Shown in pieces: positions 12,008 through 22,000 of a stretch of DNA of 25,813 nucleotides. A program made the translations under genes and the position numbers. The first letter of the stretch is position 1; each line of letters opens with the position of its first letter. The stretch is from a virus. The stretch spans positions 1 through 25,813 of IMG/VR virus record IMGVR_UViG_3300025280_000145. One strand, written 5' to 3'. The notes beneath the pieces were generated by a model, which saw nothing but the letters and a program-made list of their open reading frames with translations, was not told where the DNA came from and did no database searches.

Positions 12008-13340
12008 CAAGGTAACAGACTATATATTCTCCCGCCTTGGGTTTGATGGTACAGACCTTCAAGCAGATATACTGGAGTGCAGTAAACGCTTTGTACTTGT
12101 TGCGGGCGGTGAGCAGGCCGGGAAATCTATGGTCGCAAGTAAGTTTCTTATCAGTAGGTTCCTTAAAAGTGACGGAGCCGGACTGTACTGGCTCGTGGCC
12201 GCAGACTATGAGAGAACCAGGGCAGAGTTTGAATACCTCACAGAGGATTTTGCCGCTCTCGGTATCCTTAAAGAAGTAACTAAACGTGTAGACCCAGGAC
12301 GCATTATTCTTTCAGATGGGACACGTATTGAGACGAAATCCGCAAAAGACCCAAGAACCCTGGCTATGAAAGCCCCGGACGGAATACTTGGATGCGAGGC
12401 ATCACAGCTAGACCTTAACTCATACTACCGGCTAAGAGGCAGAGTAGCCCCGAAACGTGGATGGCTGTTTTTATCAGGTACGTTTGAGGGAAGCCTTGGA
12501 TGGTATCCGCAGCTATTTTCTGCATGGCAGCTTCCGACAGATGACGAAGAGTCCTTTTCCCTGCCATCACACTCTAATAGCTACCTCTACCCTGGCGGTA
12601 AAACTGACCCCGAGATACTAAAGCTGAAGGCACAGGCATCCGATGAGTTCTATATGGAACGAATCGAAGGCATACCCTGCCCTCCGGCAGGACTTGTGTT
12701 CGGTGAATTTCGTGCCGATATACATACAGACCCACAGGCAGAGTGGGTTCCAGGAGAGCAGGTATATCTATGGATGGACCCCGGATACGCAGGAGCATAT
12801 GCAGTAGTTGCAGCGCAGGAAATTAACGACCAGATTGTTATTTTTGATGAGATATATGAACAGGGAATGACAACAGATGAGATTATAGACATAGCCCTCA
12901 ATAAACCCTGGTGGAAAGATGTCCACTCAGGCACGATTGACATAGCTGGATACCAGCATCAGGCCATGAGCGCACCCGCAGAGATGTGGATGGACCGAAC
13001 CGGGATATATCTTGATGCTCAGAAGATAAGAATTAACGAGGGAACAGAAAGATTAAAGGGATTTCTAAAGCCAGACCCTATCACAAACCGCCCAAGAGTG
13101 GTATTCTCTCCGAAATGTAGGGGAACGCTGTCAGAATTTGGTGCGGTTCCAAGCCCATTTGACGGACAGACTCGTGCATATCGGTGGAAAACAGACAGGG
13201 AAGGCAATATAGTAGGCGAAACGCCAGAAGATAAAAATAATCACGCCATAAAAGCCACTATCTACGGACTTGTAAGTAGGTTTGGCTACGGATATGTAGC
13301 TAACAGGGAATTTATAAAGGTAAAACGGTGGGCTAAATAA
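11973..13340 (+). CDS. terL: Terminase large subunit
   Basis: 455 residues from ATG 11973 (a TTG at 11958 is possible). The ATPase domain has Walker A GGEQAGKS (45-52), a Walker B-position strand ILGCEASQ (138-145) with Glu but with Cys where Asp is usual, and motif III LFLSGTFEG (about 165-173). The nuclease domain has YLWMDPGYAG (first catalytic Asp, about residue 267) and the C-terminal DKNNHAIKATIYGL (about 420-433) with the D-x3-HA pattern. TerL pumps DNA into the prohead and cuts it. It overlaps TerS by 35 nt and the portal start by 1 nt (TAATG). Length and motif order are normal. The Walker B change is the only odd point. Confidence 0.9.
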   Translation: MIAPQTQVKPNNKVTDYIFSRLGFDGTDLQADILECSKRFVLVAGGEQAGKSMVASKFLISRFLKSDGAGLYWLVAADYERTRAEFEYLTEDFAALGILKEVTKRVDPGRIILSDGTRIETKSAKDPRTLAMKAPDGILGCEASQLDLNSYYRLRGRVAPKRGWLFLSGTFEGSLGWYPQLFSAWQLPTDDEESFSLPSHSNSYLYPGGKTDPEILKLKAQASDEFYMERIEGIPCPPAGLVFGEFRADIHTDPQAEWVPGEQVYLWMDPGYAGAYAVVAAQEINDQIVIFDEIYEQGMTTDEIIDIALNKPWWKDVHSGTIDIAGYQHQAMSAPAEMWMDRTGIYLDAQKIRINEGTERLKGFLKPDPITNRPRVVFSPKCRGTLSEFGAVPSPFDGQTRAYRWKTDREGNIVGETPEDKNNHAIKATIYGLVSRFGYGYVANREFIKVKRWAK

Positions 13341-15211
13341 TGCCAAGACTAAAACCAGAAGATATTATTAGTAAGGTTGACGCTCATTATGACTCTACGC
13401 ACCCCCTGCGAAAGAGAATGGACGCAGATCACCAGCTCTATAAGCTGGATGACTACGATGCAGGGGACGGATATCAGTCATATACATCAAACGAGCCTCA
13501 AACCTATGCAGATAAGATAGTAGCGTGGATGTCAGGGTCTGAACTTGTGGTACGGATTCCCCCAAATGGGAATCCTCGTAACACAAGAGAGATAAATAAT
13601 GATAAAGAAAGATTTATTATAGGTGCGCTGCGGTCTGCCGATGAAAGACTTACCGCCCGACTTGCTCCTTCTATAAAAGATCAGCTTGCCTGGTACATAG
13701 CCGTAAGAGGCTGGTACGCAGGAAGAGCAATGCTCTTTAAAAAGCCCGATGGGGATACGGTAATTGACGTTACTCCGTGGGACCCGATGCACACATACTG
13801 GGGCGTAGGATCAGAAGGACTTAACTGGGCTTGCTACAAAATAAAGAAAACCAGGGCAGAGATAGAAGCGCAGTACGATGTCAGGCTAGGAGAAATAAGA
13901 GAAGACGATGACGGTGTTGAAGTATATGACTACTACGATAAAGAGTATAACACCGTAGTTATTCCCGGAAGGTTCGTTAAAAAGAGAACCCCACACGGAT
14001 CAGACTGCGTTCCTGTATTTATAGGACCAGTCGGCGCTACTCCTTTGGTTCAGTCTATGGAATGGTCTTCGATAGAAGATACCCTTGAAGACTACGGAGA
14101 AAGCGTATTTAAGTCCACAAGAGAGCTTTACGATAAGCATAACTTTATGATGAGCGTTATGCTTGAACTTACCGCAAGAAGCAGGAAACAGGGACTCAAG
14201 GTTAAAAGCCGTGACGGTACAAAAACTCTCGATGAAGACCCATACAAGGAGGGAACAGAGATATCCCTCGGACAGGGAGAAGAGATAGAACCGCTTGGCC
14301 TGCTTGAGATGAGCAGGGAAAGCGGAGCCTTCATGGGACTTGTTGCAGGAGAGCTGCAAAGAGGCTCCCTACCCCACTCTGTATACGGAGAACTTCAGTT
14401 CCAGCTTTCAGGATTTGCTATAAATACTCTTCGCCAAGGGGTTGAGACAGTGCTTACTCCAAGAGTAAAAGCACTGGAACAAGCCTATAGGCAGATAACT
14501 CATATGCTTTGTGTACAGTACCAGTCAGGTAGTTTTAAAGCTGTTGAACTTTCAGGCGAAGATAATAACAGGATGTATTTTTCAGAAGAGATTACCCCAG
14601 AAAGAATTCGTAATGGAGGTGATCCTGAAATAAAGGTCACTCCCAAGCTACCGGAAGATGATATGTCCAGGTATGGAATGGCCCAGATCGCAAGAGAAGG
14701 ACCCACTCCGCTTCTACCTGACCTATGGATTCGTGATAATATTCTCGGCATACAGGACGCAGACCAGGTTGAAGATGCAGTCAAGGAGCAGATAGCAGAA
14801 CGTACCCTGCCGGAAGCAGGGATATGGTCGCTATATCAGGCTTCTTTAAAGCAGGGCAGAGAAGACCTTGCCAAGATGTATTTCGGAGAACTGGTTGGTT
14901 TACTATTTGCCAAAGCAAGAAAATTGTCTGATACTATGGGCGGTGGCGGTGGAATGCCCTCGGGACCTCCCTCTCCGGGGCAACCCGGCCAAGTGCCTGT
15001 CGGTCCACCGCCACCACCCGGACCGCCAGGACCGCCAGGGCCTCCACCTATGCCCAGGCCAGAGGTGATGCCTCCAGCAGGACTTGGGGTTCCACCCCCA
15101 CCTCCTAATCCGCAGGCAGGACCAAATGTCCCGCCAGGTAGCCCTAGACCTGGAGCGCAGTCTGAAGAAGAAAGATTAAGAAGACTTGGTCTTGTTGGAC
15201 CAGGAGGATAA
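13340..15211 (+). CDS. Portal protein with collagen-like C-terminal tail
   Basis: 623 residues. Position directly after TerL and the N-terminal pattern (a short helix, then YTSNEPQTYADKIVAWMSGSEL and later DVTPWDPMHTYWGVG) fit a dodecameric portal, the ring through which DNA is packaged and to which the tail joins. The region GFAINTLRQGVETVLTPRVKALEQAYRQITHMLC (about 355-388) resembles the long portal stem helix. After about residue 534 the protein becomes low-complexity: Gly5, then Pro-rich GPP and GPPGPPGPPP runs for about 80 residues, ending in a charged helix (SEEERLRRLGLVG). Such a tail is not part of the portal fold. The start is ATG 13340, coupled to the TerL stop. Confidence 0.8.
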   Translation: MPRLKPEDIISKVDAHYDSTHPLRKRMDADHQLYKLDDYDAGDGYQSYTSNEPQTYADKIVAWMSGSELVVRIPPNGNPRNTREINNDKERFIIGALRSADERLTARLAPSIKDQLAWYIAVRGWYAGRAMLFKKPDGDTVIDVTPWDPMHTYWGVGSEGLNWACYKIKKTRAEIEAQYDVRLGEIREDDDGVEVYDYYDKEYNTVVIPGRFVKKRTPHGSDCVPVFIGPVGATPLVQSMEWSSIEDTLEDYGESVFKSTRELYDKHNFMMSVMLELTARSRKQGLKVKSRDGTKTLDEDPYKEGTEISLGQGEEIEPLGLLEMSRESGAFMGLVAGELQRGSLPHSVYGELQFQLSGFAINTLRQGVETVLTPRVKALEQAYRQITHMLCVQYQSGSFKAVELSGEDNNRMYFSEEITPERIRNGGDPEIKVTPKLPEDDMSRYGMAQIAREGPTPLLPDLWIRDNILGIQDADQVEDAVKEQIAERTLPEAGIWSLYQASLKQGREDLAKMYFGELVGLLFAKARKLSDTMGGGGGMPSGPPSPGQPGQVPVGPPPPPGPPGPPGPPPMPRPEVMPPAGLGVPPPPPNPQAGPNVPPGSPRPGAQSEEERLRRLGLVGPGG

Positions 15212-15213
15212 CT

Positions 15214-18012
15214 ATGGCAAGAGAGCAGCAAAAATTTGAACCATTTGGTTGGTATGACGGTATTCTTGAATCTGCCGCAGGCGATGGAAAAGGCGTGACC
15301 GGGGATTTTCTTGCAGGAATTCCAGCAGATGATCCGCAGCCAACCAAGTGGTCTACCGATGTAGACGCAGCCAGCTTTGCCACGTACCGTAAGCAAGAGC
15401 AGGAGGTTGCCTCAAAAGCAAGGAATATTGCAAGCGTATTTTTAAATATGCCGGATAATGCTAATCTCGTTTTTAACAGAGATCCGTATTCGGTAATGAG
15501 TCCAACCCAAAAAACAACATTTGATAGAATCACAAAAGACTCAGGGCTTTCTACCTTGCAGCTACGGCAAGCGCTTAGAGATCGTGCGATGGAGATTGCA
15601 ACAGCTCGGCCAGATGCAGGTGATCGACCTGTGCGGCCATCCTCGCTGCAGTACGGACTGCAGACTTTGCGAGACTTGCCAGGAGGCATACAGTCCGGCC
15701 TGGCTAAAACGCTTAAGGAAACTTATGCAGACCCCGGAAGTGACTTTCAGAAATTTCTTGGAGCCGTTACTGGAGCCGCTACTGCTCCATACAGGGCTAT
15801 AACAGGGGCGAGTCAAGGCAAAGATACACCACTAAATCCATTTGTAACAGGGCAAAGATCAATTGGGGGCATTGGATTTAATCCAGAGTTCTGGCAAGTT
15901 GCTACGCAGCAACCTGCTGTTACTCCAGAGGCTCTTGGTCAGATTCGGGCAACAAGCCTTGGCGAGGCTCAGGCTGGACCACGACCAGCGGTAGTTCCTA
16001 CTCCCCTACAAGATCACCTTGCAACCGGAGGACCCGGACAAGAAACCGCAGCACCTGTAGACTATACTGGGGGGCTAGGTAAATATGACCCAATATTTAG
16101 AGAGTTCGCCCTCTCAGTAGATGAACTGGCAGAACAAGAAGAGTTAGGATTGCCACGACACCTTCGGGGAGCCGTCTCGGGCGAAGTGCTAGACACTCAG
16201 GCCGAACCAGGACTCCTAGAAAAAGGTAAAGGATTCGTAAAATCCTTGGCTGGCCGTGTTGGGGAAGCCGTGACTGGATCTACTGACGAAGAAGAGCAGC
16301 TAGTAATCCCTGCTGATGCCCGTGTTGAGGAAGCAAGACAGATATCCCGACAGACTATGGGAAGACTTGATCCTATTAAGAATAAAGTTCTTCCCGACCT
16401 GTCTAAACTAAAGGCAGGCTATTACCAAAGCGCATCTGATAGACTAGCCGAGCAGTACGGACTTGTGCAACCCCCAGGAAAGATAGCATCAAAGCCCTGG
16501 TCATTTGGTGAAATTACAACCGAGATAGCCAGACAGATCAAGGATAATGAAAAGAAATATCCAGACCTGACAGATGCTGAGATTCGTGATATTGCTAGAG
16601 AAATTGCGACTGACTGGCAGAGGGCTGCCTCTAACATTGACCCTACAAAAGATATTGACCTAGCTACAGCCGAGGCAGATGCGGTAGCTAAACCATCCAT
16701 AGCGATAGATGAAGCACCGGGCGCAGTGGGAGACCCGGATGTGGCAGAAAAAAAATGGTCTACTGATGTAGATACTGCTGGTACAGCTACAGGGGAACAA
16801 CCTACGGTGGGGCGAACTGCTGCACCAGGGGCTACCGCGGCAACGACTGGCGCTGGTACAACGACTGGCGCTGGTACATCGACTGGGCTTGCACGGGAAG
16901 CTGTCGACCTGTATGCCCATCTCTATGGAGACCCGGATGACCGCTACTGGGGACTTAGCCCTGGGGCTATATATGACTCTGTAGCTCGACAGTCTTTAGG
17001 AGGCACGGCCAATCTTGCATCTGTGCAAAACAGGTTGCAGAACATGGAAAATGTGAACTTTGGTAAGTTCCTTCTTCAGCAGCGATTAGACCCAGTTGGG
17101 TGGACTGATGCTGACCGTATGACTTATGGTGACTGGCTTGCCAAGGGATTTACCACGTCTGAGAATGAGTTCTTTAATCCAGACCAGATGCAAAGAGGAT
17201 GGGACTCGCTAGTTGAATCGTCACTTAATTTAGGGAAAGCAACATCGCCAATGTCCTATGAAGGAGATGTGCAGGAGATTGCCAAAAACGCAGAATATTC
17301 TAGAAGGATTGCTATGGCCCATGCAGGAATACGAGAAGGTGGGTATGGAATCCAAAGACTCAGGGAAGTAGCATTTAACAGGCTATATGATAACTATAAC
17401 GATTATCTTTATACCACTCCTATCGGTGAGGAGATTGGGTTTGCCGGATGGCTTTCGCAGCAGGAAGGAACTCCGTGGTATGTCGACCCCACAGCTCCAA
17501 CTGAAACTGCATTGGCCGATGCCACAAAAGAAAGATATGATACCGGGACATCAGCCTTTGGAATGGAGACAGGCGCAGATACTGCGGGCATTACCGCAGG
17601 GCAGGCCAAAGCATACCAAAATCTACAGGCGGCAGATGCTGACAAAGCACAGGCTCAGAGTCTATCAGCCGACCGGATACTTGCATCTAATGTAATGAAC
17701 CAAGGTGCTAATGGAGGGATGCCGGGCGCTAATGGCGCAGGTATCCCCGTAGACATGGGGTATCAGATTTCCAACGGAGGAGGATTCTCCGCAGGCCAGA
17801 TACCTATATCATCTACAGCACAGCCCCTACCAATGGCTCCGCTAGCAGGGAATCGATCTCAGGATGACATGGCAAGAGCATATGCGGCCATTACAAACTT
17901 CCCGTATGCACAGCCAGGTGCATCTCAAATGATGTTGGAAGAGGCTGAGAGATTAAGGAACCAACCAGTTGTAAGTTACGGTGGAAGACCACCGTCACAA
18001 TGGGTTATTTAA
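15214..18012 (+). CDS. Large putative virion protein (932 aa)
   Basis: 932 residues, starting 2 nt after the portal stop with AGGAGG upstream. No family recognised. The N-terminal 130 residues are helical and charged. KWSTDVD followed by an Ala-rich stretch occurs twice (about 44 and 514). A Thr/Gly/Ala linker around 525-555 is built from an 18-bp DNA tandem repeat. The region about 565-775 has Trp/Tyr-rich modules with MTYGDWLAKG and FAGWLSQQEG that also occur in the next two proteins. The C-terminal 120 are Gly/Ala/Pro-rich and end in SQWVI. No signal peptide or membrane segment is seen. Its position between portal and capsid genes and its low-complexity linkers suggest a head or ejected virion component; this is inference. 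Confidence 0.7.
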   Translation: MAREQQKFEPFGWYDGILESAAGDGKGVTGDFLAGIPADDPQPTKWSTDVDAASFATYRKQEQEVASKARNIASVFLNMPDNANLVFNRDPYSVMSPTQKTTFDRITKDSGLSTLQLRQALRDRAMEIATARPDAGDRPVRPSSLQYGLQTLRDLPGGIQSGLAKTLKETYADPGSDFQKFLGAVTGAATAPYRAITGASQGKDTPLNPFVTGQRSIGGIGFNPEFWQVATQQPAVTPEALGQIRATSLGEAQAGPRPAVVPTPLQDHLATGGPGQETAAPVDYTGGLGKYDPIFREFALSVDELAEQEELGLPRHLRGAVSGEVLDTQAEPGLLEKGKGFVKSLAGRVGEAVTGSTDEEEQLVIPADARVEEARQISRQTMGRLDPIKNKVLPDLSKLKAGYYQSASDRLAEQYGLVQPPGKIASKPWSFGEITTEIARQIKDNEKKYPDLTDAEIRDIAREIATDWQRAASNIDPTKDIDLATAEADAVAKPSIAIDEAPGAVGDPDVAEKKWSTDVDTAGTATGEQPTVGRTAAPGATAATTGAGTTTGAGTSTGLAREAVDLYAHLYGDPDDRYWGLSPGAIYDSVARQSLGGTANLASVQNRLQNMENVNFGKFLLQQRLDPVGWTDADRMTYGDWLAKGFTTSENEFFNPDQMQRGWDSLVESSLNLGKATSPMSYEGDVQEIAKNAEYSRRIAMAHAGIREGGYGIQRLREVAFNRLYDNYNDYLYTTPIGEEIGFAGWLSQQEGTPWYVDPTAPTETALADATKERYDTGTSAFGMETGADTAGITAGQAKAYQNLQAADADKAQAQSLSADRILASNVMNQGANGGMPGANGAGIPVDMGYQISNGGGFSAGQIPISSTAQPLPMAPLAGNRSQDDMARAYAAITNFPYAQPGASQMMLEEAERLRNQPVVSYGGRPPSQWVI
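16842..16887 (+). repeat. 18-bp tandem repeat within the 932-aa gene
   Basis: AACGACTGGCGCTGGTAC is present at 16842-16859 and 16860-16877, with a partial third copy to about 16887. It encodes repeats of TTGAGT and keeps the frame, lengthening a flexible linker. Confidence 0.8.
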
Positions 18013-18033
18013 TATTGACACAGGAGGAATTTC

Positions 18034-18741
18034 ATGCCATATGAATGGAACGAGAATTTAAGACAGTATATGTGGACCCCAGAAACAGGAGTGGGTAACG
18101 CTTTGCTCCCTGGCATTTCTCCTGACCTGACCATGCAGCAGGCTTACGGCCTTGCTGCTGGGCAGATGTTCCCAGGATACAGGGATGTACCGGGAGCGTC
18201 ACAATTTTTATCTAGAACAAGATCGCCCCTGTATGGGCGATATCTAATGGGCTATGATCCCGCCATGACTGCCTCACAGCAACCAACCTTTCAGGATTGG
18301 TTAAGCGGTGGGGCAGGAAGTCCTGCGTATCAGGCAGGAACAGATGTATGGAGAGCTTTCCCCGGACAGGGACAAGCTACAACTCCTTCGCCAGTAGGAT
18401 TTGATGGAGGATTTACGGCTGGCGATTGGGGCAACGTGGTGAACCTTGCAAGGAATATGGCGTTTGGCGCACAGCCCACGCAGGAACTTTCTACAATGCC
18501 TGGCTATAACCGATATGTAGATATGCTGGAAGATCCAGAGATGGCTTCATCTTTGGTTTCTATGGCTACATACGACCCTAGGGCTGGGTCAATCTACGGT
18601 GGACTAAAGCAGGCAGGGATGAACAGGGCATATCAGGACTGGGCAGCAACCAGACCAGAGGCAACCACGACTGACTGGCTTGGGCATGTAGCGGGACAAC
18701 AAGGAATGATAAGACCAGAATTTGAGGTGCCATATGCCTGA
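18034..18741 (+). CDS. Putative virion protein with DWL modules (235 aa)
   Basis: 235 residues; AGGAGG 6 nt before ATG 18034. It is aromatic-, Gly- and Met-rich, with no membrane segment. Two modules stand out: PLYGRYLMGYDPAMTASQQP then TFQDWLSGG (about 68-95), and YGGLKQAGMNRAYQDW then TTTDWLGHVAGQQG (about 188-223). The second aligns with the 932-aa protein (LREVAFNRLYDNY then FAGWLSQQEG). This suggests descent from a shared module. Likely structural because of its neighbours and composition; function unknown. The stop overlaps the next ATG by 8 nt (ATGCCTGA). Confidence 0.65.
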   Translation: MPYEWNENLRQYMWTPETGVGNALLPGISPDLTMQQAYGLAAGQMFPGYRDVPGASQFLSRTRSPLYGRYLMGYDPAMTASQQPTFQDWLSGGAGSPAYQAGTDVWRAFPGQGQATTPSPVGFDGGFTAGDWGNVVNLARNMAFGAQPTQELSTMPGYNRYVDMLEDPEMASSLVSMATYDPRAGSIYGGLKQAGMNRAYQDWAATRPEATTTDWLGHVAGQQGMIRPEFEVPYA

Positions 18742-19069
18742 AAACGGAAATAACTTTTGGCAGGATTATGTTTTAGAGGCCGCTCCAGAAGCAGCATACT
18801 ATAGTGCTGCTCCGTTTGGTGGAGCAGGTGGAGGGTTCTCTCCGGCTGAAGAAAAGTACTGGCGAGGCCAGTATGGAAATGTTATGAACCAGTACATGGG
18901 GAGTCTGGGGCAATCACTCAGGCAGGGACAAGATCCGTCTGCAACTTCATTTGTAGACTTTCTCTCGGCTTTCCCCTGGACAGATAGATATATGCAGGCA
19001 AGCCCAAGGAATAGACCGGGTTTTATCCCAACATCGAGGTTCGCACCAGCGGTTAGAAGGTTCTTCTAA
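18734..19069 (+). CDS. Small putative virion protein with DFL module (111 aa)
   Basis: 111 residues from ATG 18734, with GAGGTG 6 nt upstream; a TTG at 18722 is possible but less likely. After an Ala/Gly-rich N-terminus comes YWRGQYGNVMNQYMGSLG, then SATSFVDFLSAFPWTDRY (about 75-95), the same Tyr/Gly segment plus F-x-D-(W/F)-L pattern found in the previous two proteins. The end is basic and aromatic (FAPAVRRFF), which could be a docking peptide. Its stop overlaps the start of the giant gene by 1 nt (TAATG). Probably part of the same virion substructure. Confidence 0.65.
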   Translation: MPENGNNFWQDYVLEAAPEAAYYSAAPFGGAGGGFSPAEEKYWRGQYGNVMNQYMGSLGQSLRQGQDPSATSFVDFLSAFPWTDRYMQASPRNRPGFIPTSRFAPAVRRFF

Positions 19070-22000
19070 TGGTGATGCCACCCAATCAAAGATATAAAGC
19101 GGTTGCTCCTGAACCAGTAAACTGGTGGGATCGTATACGCTCGCTAGGCGGCATTGGCCCAGGGAGAAACATTCTGCCTATGGCTAGGATGTACCGTGAC
19201 GCACTTCCCGATATGTGGGCAAATTTTAGAGATACCGCACCGCAGCAAGTAACTTCAGTTAATCCGCTTACAGGAGAGTTTTGGCGGTCAGCCTTGGAGA
19301 TATCCAAGGGGCAGGCAATGCCTGTTTTACAAAGAGCCGCAGAACTTCCTGCGATTAAAGCACTTGGAACTTGGGGCGAGATTGTAGAACCAGGGGCTGC
19401 TGCTGCCTTCGCTAATGTACCTGGACTCAGAAAGCCTGGTGTTGTAGAGAGACAAAGACAGCTTCGGGAGGCCGGATACGGACCACTTGAATCTGTACAG
19501 GCAGCATATAGGCAGGCAAAGGGGGCAGGAGAAATACCGTGGTGGCAGTCAGCAGGAGTAGAAGCTGTTCTTGACCCAGTAGAACTTATCCCTGGCGTAG
19601 GAATAGCTGGAGGTGTTACAAAACTTGGACTTGGGGCTGGCAGGGCAGGACTGAGGGCAGCTACTGGCGTTGCGGCCAGAGAAGCAGCCGAAGCAGCAGC
19701 CGAAGCAGCAGCCCGTGAAGCACGAGTAGTAGCACCAATGCTAGAGGCTACCCCTAGACAGGTTGGCAGGGATGTAGCTGGGCTTTTCCCAGCTCCACCT
19801 AAACCGCCCATGGAACCAGTACAGGCACCACTTGATCCTAGTGTAATGGCACGTACTGCCCAGCAGTTAGAATTCCCTCCTGCCCTTGATCCGTCCCCAC
19901 GATTCATGCCAGACCAGCCGCTTTTCCGCAACCTAGGAGTTCAGAGCCAATTTCCAGAGCAAAGGGTGCTTCCCGGTATGCTTGAAGAAACAGCAGAAAG
20001 GATAGGTATGGACCCCTCGATTAGGGTTCCGGGTATGCTTGAAGAAATAGCGAGACTTGATCCGATGGAACAGGCTACACGGGATCAGCTACAAAGATGG
20101 ATTGCAGGGACTAAAGTGTCTTATCCCAGAGAGGTTTTCCGTCCGCAAAAAGGACTAATCCCACCAGGCAGGACTCCAGCGTTGCAGGCAGTTCCAGAAG
20201 GGATAGTTCCAGAAGGGATAGTTCCAGAAGGGATAGTTCCAGAAGGGCCTCCACCTCCTCGTGGACCAGCAGTACCAGAGGGAGCAATACCAGAAGATGT
20301 GAGGCCACCAGCACCACCCTCACGGTGGAATAAATTTATGCAGCAGTGGCATGACAAGTATTGGGTATCGAGAGGGTTTAGAGGAGGAGTAGGAGCGCTT
20401 AAAAGAATAAAGCCAGATAAGGCTGACGAAATATCAGAACTTAATTTTAATGTTTTAGTTAACCAGCATCCCCAAATTGGTCCTATGGCAATGATAGAAG
20501 CAGACGATGTGCAAAAGATAGCAGGGGTAAGAGCGCCCGGACTTGCTGAGAGAAAGGACTTTATTGATCTTGTTGGCAAGATGCAGGCAATACGCCATGC
20601 ACCTGAAGTATTTATGGAGTTCCCTGGCCGTAATATATACGGACAGTACAAAAAGGCAGACTTTGAGCCAGGCGGGCTACTCGACACAGAACTGAAGAAT
20701 CTTGGTAGGGATGCCGCTGAATCTGAGCAGCTATATCAAGAACTGACCGAGGCTGCAGACGAGTTTAGATTAGCATACAAAAAGATACGTGATGAAAATG
20801 TTGCCGAAGGATTTTACAGTCAAGAACTATCTGACCTACTACAAAATAGATACCCGTGGTATAGCCCGATTCATCTTATTGATAGGGACTATGCACCTGG
20901 AGAAATTTCAAGGTGGGTTCAGGATGCCAAAATTCCTCTTAAAAGGCTTACTGAAGAGGGTACAGAGGGACTTTTAGCCAACCCTATGGAGACGCTAAGG
21001 AAAACACTTATTTCCCACAAGCACAGAATACTAACAAATAAAATAAAAAGAACCATGATAGAGGACGCTAAATATGCCAACCATCCAGGTCTCAGGGAGA
21101 TAACAGACCCATCCGAAGCAGCAAGGCTACTAAAAGGCGCAGCAGATGTTGGCGATATCCCACTAGAACGTGGAGGAATCAAAGGGGAAATAAACTATGA
21201 AGCAATGTTTAGAAGGAAAGAAGACCCTAAAAATGCCCTGTCTTACTTTGACCCAAATGAACCTGGCGTTAAAAAGGTAGTCGAAGTTGGCGAGGATCTA
21301 TATAACGAAGCACAGTTTTTGTATCACTTCAAAGATGCCAGGAATATACTTACAGGATTTAATTCGTGGAGGAAGGCGCTACTTGTTTCATATAATCCTG
21401 CGTTTGCTCTTGCCAATACACTAAACGATACGTTGGTGGCTTTTTTTAGTAGGGGAATAATGCCGTGGCAGTCTTTTTCCAAACTAAAAAAGACGCTTCT
21501 TGATATGCAAACAGACCCGCTCGGAAGACTATATATGGTGACAGGCGGGCGTGGAAAGTTCTATGAAAAAGACCCGCTAGACGCTATCAGGGAAGCTGCT
21601 GGCGATCCACGAACACCGTGGGCGAAAGCTATTAAAGATATCCCACGAATGATAAAAGGACGGCGGGCCGAAGAGTATTCTCCTGCTCAACTTGCAGACG
21701 ATGCGAAAGTTATTAAAGACGCAGGAGGAGACCCAAGCACGGCAACCGAAGCAGTACGAAAGATCAATGCCGGATGGAATCGTTTTATAAAACAGCCCCT
21801 TGAGCGGGTTGGGCAGTCTGGTGAATTAGCACCTAGAATGGTGGCATTTGAAAACAAGATGAATGAACTTGCCCCAGGGTGGGCAGATGAACTGTATGTG
21901 TTAAGGCCAGGGAAGTGGCTACAAAGGATGGGCATCAGACTAAAAGTTAGGACACCAAGAGATAAGCTACCCGTATCTGACCCAGACTATAGAACGCCTA

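Noticed and set aside
14836-15396. 186-codon minus-strand frame over the portal tail
   Set aside because: It is a Gly/Pro-rich mirror of the GC-rich collagen-like region, with no start site of its own.
19086-19931. 281-codon minus-strand frame under the giant gene
   Set aside because: Ser/Ala/Pro-rich antisense shadow without a ribosome-binding site or motif.
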